Shown here piece after piece: positions 17,756 through 25,347 of a stretch of 64,000 nt of DNA. Origin of the DNA: JAXHMB01 sp034521755 (lineage in GTDB: Bacteria; Bacteroidota; Rhodothermia; Balneolales; Balneolaceae); assembly GCA_034521755.1 (NCBI GenBank), contig JAXHMB010000001.1, positions 434,001-498,000 of the forward strand, read 5' to 3'. Position numbers and translations under genes: made by a program. The notes below the pieces were generated by a model that was not told the DNA's origin, ran no database searches, and was given only the letters and a program-made list of their open reading frames with translations. Position 1 is the first letter of the stretch. Each line of letters starts with the position of its first letter.

Positions 17756-17778
17756 AATTAAAGTATTACATATGATAC

Positions 17779-18226
17779 TTAGCTAGGACATGCAGACCCG
17801 GCGCGGTTGCCGAACCATCCGGCCGCATAGATCGTCCCATGACCGCATCATCAGGACAGACAAGAATATGAATATTACCTTCTGCTGTAGCAGGTACGCC
17901 TTGAACAGAAAAACCTTAGCACATGCGAGTCAGCTATGGTGTAAACACCATTTTCATTGGTAATTTCCATAGTACCTGTTACATCTCCCGGTATACCTCC
18001 GAGATTAGCTGCTTCTAACCCGGTAAATTTCTGACCACCGCCACCTAAGGCATTGGGCTTCATGTAGTACTGCTGTGCAGCATGCCGCTATATTAAGCAG
18101 ATCGCCGCGAACAGCGTCTACGTTGGCACTGTCTGAAGCACTCGAGAACGTATTAATTGCTACAACCGTAGCAATACCTACGATAATCGTTACTAAGATT
18201 ACAAGTAAAAGTTGTTGTTGACCCAT
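17779..18226 (-). pseudogene. type IV pilin-like protein, interrupted by three frameshifts
   Basis: The gene starts MGQQQLLLVILVTIIVGIAT, a two-residue leader followed by a long hydrophobic helix, as in type IV pilin-like proteins. The usual Phe+1 and Glu+5 are absent. Reading continues only if the frame changes near 18082, 17910 and 17838. Joined, the parts give a globular domain (segments KFTGLEAANLGGIPGDVTGTM and ENGVYTIADSHV, then GNIHILVCPDDAVM) ending IYAAGWFGNRAGSACPS. The two Cys residues near the end would form the disulfide loop typical of pilins. Total length would be close to 148 residues. The first two shifts look like single-base gains and the third like a single-base loss. Coding sense persists across all breaks, so the damage is recent or an assembly artefact. 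It is the first gene of the pilus locus. Confidence 0.72.
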
Positions 18227-18233
18227 AATAGAT

Positions 18234-18237
18234 CTCC
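18234..18237 (-). promoter_or_regulatory. ribosome-binding site of pilin
   Basis: GGAG on the minus strand lies seven bases before the pilin ATG, within ACGGAGATC. It is a clear Shine-Dalgarno element and supports MGQQQ as the true N-terminus rather than a later Met. Confidence 0.7.
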
Positions 18238-18441
18238 GTTTATTGTTAGATGATTAATTTTTAAAATAATTTTCGATATCTCCGAAAACCTTTGATTTGT
18301 TTATAAGAGATATTGAACGTTTAATTGTTACAGATTTATCTTTCAGCTCAACGATACCTCTTTAAACAAAACCTAACAAGTTAAATTTTATTAACCCGTC
18401 TGTAGTTGATTTGAAATATCAGGCCCTTCAGGTATAAATGC

Positions 18442-18475
18442 AAATTAAATATTAGAAAATTTTAATATTTAATTT
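18442..18475. repeat. 34-base AT-rich inverted repeat
   Basis: AAATTAAATATT (18442-18453) is the exact reverse complement of AATATTTAATTT (18464-18475), separated by ten bases that themselves include AAAATTTT. It lies midway between two divergent genes, so it could be an operator serving one or both. No T run follows it. Confidence 0.5.
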
Positions 18476-18664
18476 GGCTTAATTCACTTCTAAAGCAGAT
18501 TTATTCTATTTTTATACTATCAGTGCTTTTGAAGTGAGGCTCTTTATAACTTTTTGAGCAGAAAAATTAAATATGCTTAATTAGTTAAAATTTTTAATAT
18601 TGGTTGAAACATCTACAAATATATACATTTACCTTTAATACATATTCAAAAATCGGGTACGGCT

Positions 18665-20128
18665 ATGAAACTCAGGCTTAAAACTTTCCTTCCAATATTT
18701 GCTTCTTTTTTAATTTTATTCAGTTACGGTTGTGGGCTCGGCGGTGATGATGAAAGTGAAACCATAATAGCAGGTCAGGTTATTGAACAATCTAATGGTT
18801 CTCCCGTTGAAGATGCCATTGTAAGTATTACCTCTCCCACCAAGTTTGCCAGAGAAGTGGTTACAGATTCTGCTGGTAATTTTACCTTTACAATTGAAAT
18901 TGACAGTACCATTAATGTGACGATGGAAGCATCAAAATCTGGATTTATAACTAATACTAAACAACCATTTAAAGTAGCCTCCGGTAATGATGTAAATGAT
19001 GTTCAGTTTCAGCTTCAAAGAGAAGGTTCAGGTGGAGGCGGTAACGATGGTGATCAGGTTGGCGGTGAACCCGAAGGTGCCGCAGCTATTGTACTTACAG
19101 GTGCATCGAACCAAGCCATAAATATTCAGGAGACGGGAGATAATGTTAGTGCTGCCTTTACTTTCCAGGTTCAAGATTCAGCAGGCCGCCCCCTAAACTT
19201 AGAAAAAGCTGTGGATGTTGATTTCAACATTCTTTCTGGTCCCGGAGGTGGAGAAACTGTAATCCCTGCTACGGCTACAACAAATGCAGAAGGAAATGTA
19301 ACAACTTCAATATTCAGCGGTAATGCAGCCGGCCCCGTAAAGTTGCAAGCGATAGTTAATCGCCCGGATGTTGGATTAACCATTCGATCAAATCCTGTCT
19401 TATTAGCTATTCACGGTGGATTCCCTGATGCCAAATCATTTTAGTATTGCACCTGCTAATAGCAATTTTGAGGGATATAATATCAACAATGTCCGAGATA
19501 AAATCACTGTTATTGTGGGTGACAAGTTTTCTAATCCCGTTAAGCCTGGTACGGTCGTATCTTTTTCAACAACCGGTGGAATTATTCAGGGATCTGGTCA
19601 AACCGATGAAGATGGTATTGTAAGTGTTGACTTAATTTCAGGTGATCCAAGGCCAAATGATGCAGTGGCCGGTAGTGGCGGACGACCCGGATATGCCACC
19701 GTAACAGCCTCTACAGGTAGATGAAAATGACAATAGTAATAACCAAACAAACTACCGATCTTAGTTCTCTGGATTACCCATAGTACGCAGTACATGTGTT
19801 GATCCTACAACTTTTGCCATACCACCAAATGGAGGTGAAACATTTACTTACTGACGTAACTGACCAGAATGGGAACCCCCTCCCGCCGGGTACGCAGTTT
19901 ACGGTCGAAGTTGGTGAAGGTTTAGATGCAACCGGAGATGCTAACTTTACCCTTGGTGATTATTTGTTCCCAGGCCCTGGCACTACAGAATTTTCCTTTT
20001 CTGTAACCGATACAGATGAAGAAGCCAGTGATGTTGGGGGTACCAGTATTACAGTAAGAGTAACTACACCAGCTGGAAAAACTGCTTCTACTACAATCGA
20101 TGGTACCAGAGCAAAAACAAGTAATTAG
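18665..20128 (+). pseudogene. lipoprotein with carboxypeptidase-regulatory-like and Ig-like domains, frameshifted
   Basis: The N-terminus (MKLRLKTFLP to LFSYGC) is a lipoprotein signal with Cys23. Residues about 35-118 form a CarboxypepD_reg-like beta domain (AGQVIEQSNGSPVEDAIVSI). Next are bacterial Ig-like (Big_1/invasin-type) repeats with SAGRPLNL, TTNAEGNVTTSIFSG and, after frame changes, DKFSNPVKPGTVVSFSTTGG and TDQNGNPLPPGTQFTVE. The reading frame must change near 19430, 19720, 19755 and 19838 to follow the homology-like pattern. The ends of the gene, start and stop at 20128, are otherwise normal. Intact, it would be about 485 residues and probably a surface-exposed adhesin-like or structural lipoprotein. 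It is divergent from the pilin gene, which is damaged in the same way. Confidence 0.68.
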
Positions 20129-20149
20129 TAAAACCCATACAAAGTTTAT

Positions 20150-20277
20150 GAGGCTTTTATAAAACCTCTTAAAATTAGCTTGTCATTGCGAACCTGAGAA
20201 GCAATCTCCTTATCAAAGTTCTAAAAGGAGATCGCCACATTGCATTCGCGATGACAGTAAGGTTTTGCAAAAGCCTC
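20150..20277 (+). repeat. MITE-like element, copy A
   Basis: 128 bases bounded by imperfect inverted repeats (GAGGCTTTTATAAAACCTC at the left, AGGTTTTGCAAAAGCCTC at the right). Inside are a second inverted pair, TGTCATTGCGA and TCGCGATGACAG, and GAGAAGCAATCTCC. A closely similar 128-base copy lies in the opposite orientation at 22391-22518. It encodes nothing. The remaining intergenic sequence up to 20481 holds only a fragment resembling another dispersed repeat (around 20375-20425, with CGGAATGACAT) and no gene. Confidence 0.75.
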
Positions 20278-20481
20278 TTTTTTAATTCAAGTTAGAATTC
20301 ACCCTTCTATCTATTTATATTTGGCAGGCAAGATTATCTGCATCTGCTAATTTTAATTTTCAAATTACATTTAGATCTATGAGATTCCTCTCCCAACTTC
20401 GATGGGATCGGAATGACATAAGAACAAAGATCAACATTTGATCTTTATTTGGCTTGAAATTTTGAACTAGAAATTGATTTA

Positions 20482-21408
20482 ATGGAAGCACCTTATATCC
20501 CTGAGAAATACGACAAAGATCTGGACAAAATGAACTGGGTAAGTGGCATACCTTTCATTTTATTGCATCTCTCGGTTCTGCTTGTATATTGGGCCGGATT
20601 CAGCTGGACTGCTCTCTTGACTTTATTTATCAGTTATATCTTACGCATGTTTGCTATTACTGCCGGTTTTCATCGCTATTTTTCACACCGGACATTTAAA
20701 ACGAGCAGAGCTTTTCAGTTTATACTTGCATGCATTGCAACCACAACCGCCCAAAAGGGACCGCTTTGGTGGGCAGCCCACCATCGCCATCATCACAAAT
20801 ATTCTGATACGGAAAAGGATGTCCACTCTCCTGTAAAGCGAAGCTTTTGGTGGTCGCACGTAGGATGGATTCTAAGTGACCGCTTCAAAGATACGAATTA
20901 TGATATGGTTAAAGATTTATCCAAGTATCCTGAGTTACTTTACTTAAATAAGTACCACTGGCTGCCCCCTATTGGGCTTGCAGTTTCTACCTTTATCGGT
21001 GGAATGATTCTCAACTACATGTTCCCGGCATTGGGTGTAACAGGCTTTCAGATTTTTGTTTATGCCTTCGTGTTAAGCACTGTTTTACTTTACCACAGCA
21101 CATTTACCGTAAATTCCCTGGCCCATGTAATTGGTAAGCGCCGGTTTGAAACCAACGATGACAGCCGCAATAACTGGTTTATTTCTTTAATTACACTGGG
21201 TGAAGGATGGCATAATAATCACCATCGATTCCCTTCATCTGAACGACAAGGCTTTTACTGGTGGGAGTTTGATGTCAGTCATTATTTTTTAAAGTTTTTA
21301 TCATGGTTTAATATAGTTTGGGATTTGCGAACACCACCGGATCGTGTTTATGCGGAAGCCAAATTCTTTAAACGACCACCAGAGACCATTAATCATCCTC
21401 AATCCTGA
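20482..21408 (+). CDS. acyl-CoA/fatty acid desaturase (delta-9 type)
   Basis: A 308-residue integral membrane di-iron desaturase. All three histidine boxes are present: HRYFSH (64-69), HHRHHH (100-105) and HNNHH within GEGWHNNHHRFP near 245. Two pairs of membrane helices (about 22-60 and 165-215) flank the boxes, as in stearoyl-CoA desaturases. It would introduce a double bond into saturated acyl chains using oxygen and an external electron donor, adjusting membrane fluidity. No fused cytochrome b5 domain is present. The gene is followed at 15 bases by the degenerate AAA+ gene, probably on one transcript. Confidence 0.93.
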   Translation: MEAPYIPEKYDKDLDKMNWVSGIPFILLHLSVLLVYWAGFSWTALLTLFISYILRMFAITAGFHRYFSHRTFKTSRAFQFILACIATTTAQKGPLWWAAHHRHHHKYSDTEKDVHSPVKRSFWWSHVGWILSDRFKDTNYDMVKDLSKYPELLYLNKYHWLPPIGLAVSTFIGGMILNYMFPALGVTGFQIFVYAFVLSTVLLYHSTFTVNSLAHVIGKRRFETNDDSRNNWFISLITLGEGWHNNHHRFPSSERQGFYWWEFDVSHYFLKFLSWFNIVWDLRTPPDRVYAEAKFFKRPPETINHPQS

Positions 21409-21423
21409 TCGATTCCTAATCGT

Positions 21424-22014
21424 ATGACTACAACTAAAAGTAATCAAATCGACCTTTCTTACAGCTCAGATTCTATTAGCTCCATTGCTGATATTGTTAA
21501 ACAGGAGAACAATCATCTCTGCCTGTTTCTTGGTCTCTATACCCCCAATAAAAAAGAAGCCTTACAAAAACTGGCTTCAGCATTGAAACTGCCGGCAGAA
21601 CATATTGACTTAAATGATTATGTAGTTAAGTCGGAGCAGGAAACCATTGAAAACCTGAATACTCTTTTTGATACGCATAATTCAGAAGAGGTTATTCTGT
21701 ATTTTGAACATGGTGATAAACTGTGTGGAGCCTATACAGGATTTTCTCACTCGAGAGTAAAGTATGCTTCTCCTCAAGAACGTCATTTTCTACGGCTGGT
21801 AGAAAACTTTAATGGCTTGGTTGTAGTAGACATCAGCGAATATACGGCAGCCGATAAAACGATACGAAGAGCTGCACAATCTATTATTCGGTTTGATCTA
21901 CCCGATTCAAAGCTAAAACGGTTTATCTGGCATCTTAAGAACTATACACTCCACGGATTTGAGCTTAAAACAAAGCGGCCAGACTCTTATGGAGAAGTAC
22001 CCGGTAATTTTTAG
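21424..22014 (+). CDS. degenerate AAA+ domain protein
   Basis: A 196-residue protein with no recognised name. Its layout follows an AAA+ module almost step by step. LCLFLGLYTPNKKEALQKLA (33-52) stands where Walker A would be. HIDLNDYVVKSEQETIENL matches the segment between Walker A and B. ILYFEHGDKLCGAY (91-104) stands in the Walker B place, followed by a sensor-like strand VENFNGLVVVDIS (126-138) and RRAAQSIIRFDLP (148-160) at the arginine-finger/sensor position. The GKT of Walker A and the paired acidic residues of Walker B are lost, so it should not hydrolyse ATP. It is a candidate AAA+ pseudoenzyme. The comparison is by eye from memory of the family. Confidence 0.55.
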   Translation: MTTTKSNQIDLSYSSDSISSIADIVKQENNHLCLFLGLYTPNKKEALQKLASALKLPAEHIDLNDYVVKSEQETIENLNTLFDTHNSEEVILYFEHGDKLCGAYTGFSHSRVKYASPQERHFLRLVENFNGLVVVDISEYTAADKTIRRAAQSIIRFDLPDSKLKRFIWHLKNYTLHGFELKTKRPDSYGEVPGNF

Positions 22015-22017
22015 CCA

Positions 22018-22350
22018 TTACCAAAACTTCCAAAAGTCAAAGTAGCCTGCCAGGCGATCCACGAAGTACTTTCCGCGAAACCAGCCCATAATAATACTGA
22101 GAGCAACAAAGGAAAAGCCTGCAATGTCTATAACTTCAATATAAGCACCTAGACCAAAAAACCCTTTAAATGGTTTTAAGCCATACCATCCAAGTCCCGG
22201 AAACATCCAGAATCCTATAATGTGAAACAACGCAAAAGCTAATAACCCGGATATTAGAGCATTCACCAAACGCTCTGTTTTTGTCGGAATCAGTCGATGA
22301 CTTCCTTCATCAATCTTAAGCTCTTGCTTTTTTCGCTTTGGATCTGCCAT
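22018..22350 (-). CDS. small integral membrane protein
   Basis: A 110-residue protein with a charged N-terminus (ADPKRKKQELKIDEG) and two hydrophobic stretches, about 32-50 (LISGLLAFALFHIIGFWMF) and 76-90 (IAGFSFVALSIIMGW). The linker is Gly- and Phe-rich, and the C-terminus is aromatic (YFDFWKFW). I do not recognise it. It converges on the AAA+-like gene with three bases between the stop codons. One of the MITE-like elements lies 41 bases upstream of its start, in the likely promoter region. Confidence 0.6.
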   Translation of the reverse strand: MADPKRKKQELKIDEGSHRLIPTKTERLVNALISGLLAFALFHIIGFWMFPGLGWYGLKPFKGFFGLGAYIEVIDIAGFSFVALSIIMGWFRGKYFVDRLAGYFDFWKFW

Positions 22351-22390
22351 ATCTTTTGATTTACAATCAACCTATCCTATCTTAATTAGA

Positions 22391-22518
22391 AATCTTTGCA
22401 AAACCTTACTGTCATCGCGAACGAACGAATGTGGCGATCTCCTTTAGAAACTTTCGATTGGGAGATTGCTTCTCAGGCTCGCAATGACAGGCTCGATTTT
22501 AGGGTTTTGCAAAGCCCT
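22391..22518 (-). repeat. MITE-like element, copy B (inverted relative to copy A)
   Basis: Read on the minus strand it matches copy A at 20150-20277 over its 128-base length, with scattered substitutions. Shared blocks include TGAGAAGCAATCTCC, AGGAGATCGCCACATT and GATGACAGTAAGGTTTTGC. The ends again form inverted repeats (GGGCTTTGCAAAACCCT). It sits between a membrane protein gene and the SUI1 gene. Confidence 0.75.
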
Positions 22519-22558
22519 AAATTAATCAGAATTAATTTAAAATTACAGACAGAACAAA

Positions 22559-22783
22559 ATGGCAGTTAAAGTAAGGCTCGATACCAGCGGAAGACGTGGT
22601 AAAGAAGTAACGATGATTACCAATATTCAGCATAATCCACAGGTAATAGAAGAACTTGAAAGCAAGCTAAAAAAGCTTTGCGGCGCTGGCGGAACAAGTT
22701 ATGCTAAAACCATAGAAATACAGGGTAATCAGGTTAATAAGATTAAAGAATTCCTGGAAAAAGAAGGATTTAACGTACAGTAA
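22559..22783 (+). CDS. SUI1/YciH-family translation initiation-like protein
   Basis: A compact 74-residue SUI1 domain, an alpha/beta fold related to eIF1. The core signature CGAGGTSYAKTIEIQGNQ (60-68 region onward) corresponds to the family's GCGGT-x(4)-IxxQG motif, and the C-terminus (IKEFLEKEGFNV) is the last helix and strand. Bacterial YciH is usually about 105 residues, so the N-terminal extension is missing. An in-frame stop lies seven codons upstream, so there is no longer start. YciH can influence start-codon selection in vitro, but its physiological role is unsettled. Confidence 0.85.
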   Translation: MAVKVRLDTSGRRGKEVTMITNIQHNPQVIEELESKLKKLCGAGGTSYAKTIEIQGNQVNKIKEFLEKEGFNVQ

Positions 22784-22806
22784 GTATCAACCTAAATAAA
22801 TCACGT

Positions 22807-22980
22807 ATGAGCTTTAGAATATCTGACGAAGACTACAAAGAGATCCTTGAACAAATTAAAAGTGATGAGAGTCCGGTTGGAATTGATGCCGGAAAAACAC
22901 ACGTACTCATTCTCCATAAGCTTATGGAAATTGAAGAACGATTAAGCTCACTGGAAAAGCATTTTTACCGGGAAGAATAG
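22807..22980 (+). CDS. 57-residue hypothetical protein
   Basis: A short open frame 24 bases after the SUI1 gene. The sequence begins MSFRISDEDYKEILEQI and ends with a helix MEIEERLSSLEKHFYREE of heptad-like, charged character. Composition resembles its neighbours and the spacing suggests co-transcription. I do not recognise a family. The segment SPVGIDAGKTHVLILHKLM is less regular and may be a linker. Confidence 0.5.
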   Translation: MSFRISDEDYKEILEQIKSDESPVGIDAGKTHVLILHKLMEIEERLSSLEKHFYREE

Positions 22981-23002
22981 GTATGAGCCAAAAGCCCATA
23001 CC
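22980..23002. terminator. hairpin between convergent genes
   Basis: GGTATG and CATACC pair, with two more base pairs (GC/GC) beyond one mismatch, around CAAAA. It begins on the stop codon of the 57-residue gene and lies before the end of the metallopeptidase-like gene. It lacks a T run, so this is a weak bidirectional terminator call. Confidence 0.4.
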
Positions 23003-23012
23003 TAATTACTTT

Positions 23013-23513
23013 CTAAAGGTTAACCTTGCTTTCTCTTCTGGGATCTAAATCATACAGTGATGAAACCGTAGCCTGAACGGTCTTATACCACTCATTCCCA
23101 TATTTATCATTAATCTCGTAGTAATCCGAAAAGTCAGGCTTTCGAATCTTCATCTTCCACTCTTGGTTTTTAGCCTTATAGACAGGTTCAACATGAAGCA
23201 GCTGATGAAAGAGCACCATCTCCCGGGTCTTTTCATCCAGCATGTCCCACATCTCACCGGAAATTTCTACCAGATAATCGTTTCCCGAATAATATTTTAC
23301 TTCACGTGATGCTTTGACACATTTGGCAGCCTTGTATTTGGATAGGTTGGGATAAACCAAGAAATAGCCTATTTCGGCAGGACCGAATTCAAGACTTTCT
23401 CTTTCAATAATTCGCTCTGCAATAGTTTCAACTTCCGGAGATTCCATCAGTTGTTTGTTACTGTGACTCACGGTATCGCCGGGCTTTAAAAAATCATTTT
23501 CTTTCATGGACAT
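23013..23513 (-). CDS. zincin-like putative metallopeptidase with HQLLH motif
   Basis: A 166-residue soluble protein with LFHQLLHVEPV (102-111) preceded by a helix (EKTREMV). This is the spacing of a zinc metallopeptidase helix, HExxH, of the phage-metallopeptidase-like group. The catalytic glutamate is replaced by Gln104, leaving His103 and His107 as possible metal ligands. Proteins of this group are short and found in many bacteria, with unknown substrates. If the Gln is genuine it should bind metal but hydrolyse poorly or not at all. It is the last gene of a three-gene minus-strand run with a DinB-like and a Nei-like gene. Confidence 0.6.
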   Translation of the reverse strand: MSMKENDFLKPGDTVSHSNKQLMESPEVETIAERIIERESLEFGPAEIGYFLVYPNLSKYKAAKCVKASREVKYYSGNDYLVEISGEMWDMLDEKTREMVLFHQLLHVEPVYKAKNQEWKMKIRKPDFSDYYEINDKYGNEWYKTVQATVSSLYDLDPRRESKVNL

Positions 23514-23576
23514 ACAATTTGTAATTCAAAAAATTAACGGCTTGAAAGGTATCAGAATACGTGCACTTTTTCAGCC

Positions 23577-24014
23577 TTAATTTTCATTAAAAATCCGACG
23601 CAGGTAATTCACTTGTCCACGGTGATAATTGAGGTGTCCATAGAGATGTAACAAAAACTCATGTGCAGAATAATCCCACGGTATGTCCAAAGGATAATCT
23701 TGGTTTAGAATATCATGTGAAAGTTTTGGCAGTACCTCCTGCAACATGATTTGAGTTTCTTTCAAGCCGGCAATTAATTCTTCAGAAGAAGTTCCGGTAT
23801 TAGTAAACTCACGTTCCCGGTCTCTTACATATCCTGTATTACCCAAAACGGCTCCCACAAAATGCTTCAGATTACCTGCAATATGCTGAGCGAGAACACC
23901 GCAACTATTGGTAATACCTGACTTTGTTTTCCAGATCAAATGCTCGGGAATTTCTTCTATTTCTTTTATTAAACGATCCAAGTCTCTGTTAAAAAGCTTT
24001 TTCAAGTCTTCCAT
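23577..24014 (-). CDS. DinB/DUF1572-like protein
   Basis: A 145-residue four-helix-bundle protein. Candidate metal ligands are His44 in VLAQHIAGNLKH, and the pair in LLHLYGHLNYHRGQVNYLRR near 121-140. That HxxYHxxQ pattern is the most conserved part of the DinB family. Relatives include thiol transferases and stress-induced proteins of unknown reaction. It sits 27 bases downstream of the DNA glycosylase gene on the same strand, perhaps because both respond to damage, but the sequence does not prove that. Confidence 0.75.
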   Translation of the reverse strand: MEDLKKLFNRDLDRLIKEIEEIPEHLIWKTKSGITNSCGVLAQHIAGNLKHFVGAVLGNTGYVRDREREFTNTGTSSEELIAGLKETQIMLQEVLPKLSHDILNQDYPLDIPWDYSAHEFLLHLYGHLNYHRGQVNYLRRIFNEN

Positions 24015-24041
24015 TTTATGTCAATTAATTTATTCATCTAA

Positions 24042-24863
24042 TTACTCTGCTTGACAGGACGGACAAAAATAAACCTTTCTGCCTCCTGTTTTATCTTCTT
24101 CAATATTTGTTCCACATTTATAACATCTATTCCCGGTACGATTGTAAACAAAATGGCGATACTCAGATCTGGGAGCATTCTCTCTTTTTAATGCCTCCAC
24201 AATTTCCGGATCATTAGTAATTCCTTTTGTTTTAAATGACCGCCTTGATAAATCCAATGAAGCTTTAGCTAATCGCTGCTTAGCCTCGGATGAATATCGT
24301 TTTAATTTATAAAAGGGATATACATTTGCATAGAACAATATTTCACTTCGCAAATAATTACCTACACCACTTAAAAAGCCCTGATCCAAAAGAAGTGTTG
24401 TTATCTTTCTATTCTGGTATTTAGCACTTTTATACTGTGATAAAATATCTCCGATAGTAGTATCAGGATGCACAACATCAGGGCCCAACTTTTTTATATA
24501 ATCATGTTTATCAACTTCATCTTCCGGCAATATTTCAATATCCGAAGCGGAATATAGATAAGCCGAATGATCGTTATTATGTATTGTTATCCTAAGCTGA
24601 CGGTTGGTTTCGGGTTTGTTACCTCGCTCTCTAACGTACCATTTGCCATACAATTGATTATGTGAATAAATCGCCAGTCTACTCGAAAAAGAAGTTATTA
24701 TTGCTTTGCCCCTCGGTTCAACCGAAATAATTTTTTCATTAGCCAACTTTGATTCATATTCTTGTAATTCAGGAAATGTGAAAGAAATATTCTCAACTTT
24801 TCTGTCTTCCAATGCATTAGATAGTTTCTGAGCAGCTCTCCAAATTTCAGGACCTTCAGGCAT
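24042..24863 (-). CDS. nei: Fpg/Nei-family DNA glycosylase
   Basis: A 273-residue base-excision repair enzyme. It begins MPEGPEI, giving the catalytic Pro2 and Glu3, and a conserved Lys in PRGKAI near 68 is in the position used by this family. The helix-two-turn-helix region contains LLDQGFLSGVGNYLRSEIL, the family's core DNA-binding motif. The C-terminal zinc finger is CYKC...CPSC (four Cys). PEGPEI rather than PELPEV favours Nei (endonuclease VIII), which removes oxidised pyrimidines, over Fpg/MutM. It appears to head a small minus-strand operon. Confidence 0.88.
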   Translation of the reverse strand: MPEGPEIWRAAQKLSNALEDRKVENISFTFPELQEYESKLANEKIISVEPRGKAIITSFSSRLAIYSHNQLYGKWYVRERGNKPETNRQLRITIHNNDHSAYLYSASDIEILPEDEVDKHDYIKKLGPDVVHPDTTIGDILSQYKSAKYQNRKITTLLLDQGFLSGVGNYLRSEILFYANVYPFYKLKRYSSEAKQRLAKASLDLSRRSFKTKGITNDPEIVEALKRENAPRSEYRHFVYNRTGNRCYKCGTNIEEDKTGGRKVYFCPSCQAE

Positions 24864-24933
24864 AAATATAATTTGGTTTAAAAATTCACTCTTATTACAA
24901 TTGTAGCTTACAAAGCGTTCGTTAATTCATTTT

Positions 24934-25347
24934 ATGATTAAATCACTCATTGCAGTAATAGTCGGTCAGCTTTCTATTACCTTACTCCAGACATTCAGCA
25001 GAGTTGTTGTTGGGGCATACTTTCGTACAGAACTAACAATAACCGGTATTTCTCATCTTCCTTCTTTAACATGGATGTATTTTTTAACAGCTCTAAATTT
25101 TATTTTTGGAATGTTTGGAGGACTCATAACCTCTTCATTAGCACGTAATAAAGGCAGACTTGAAGTTTTGATACTTGCTTTGCTGATTTTCATCTGGGGG
25201 CTTTTCAGTTTTCAAATGACCCTAAATACAGAGCCGGTTTGGTATAGAATCCTTGCTCCTTTACTTACTATATTTGGGGTGATGACAGGATACCTTTTAA
25301 AAAAGAATATGGATACTAACATAAAAAACAATGGCCATCAGATTTAG
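24934..25347 (+). CDS. four-helix membrane protein
   Basis: A 137-residue protein with four hydrophobic helices (about 2-22, 47-68, 76-95 and 104-122), short loops, and a polar tail KKNMDTNIKNNGHQI. I recognise no family. Its stop codon lies 17 bases inside the next gene, which starts in another frame, so the two are translationally coupled. It is divergent from the Nei-like gene with about 70 bases between starts. Confidence 0.6.
   Translation: MIKSLIAVIVGQLSITLLQTFSRVVVGAYFRTELTITGISHLPSLTWMYFLTALNFIFGMFGGLITSSLARNKGRLEVLILALLIFIWGLFSFQMTLNTEPVWYRILAPLLTIFGVMTGYLLKKNMDTNIKNNGHQI

Larger units (their letters stand above)
18227..18664. other. AT-rich divergent intergenic region
   Basis: 438 bases with no open frame of note separate the pilin (minus) and lipoprotein (plus) start codons, so promoters for both must lie here. 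I cannot identify them with confidence. The most distinct structure is the long palindrome listed separately. Confidence 0.6.

Noticed and set aside
20178..22518. CRISPR array
   Set aside because: Only two inverted copies of a 128-base element exist, with no regular spacing or spacers.
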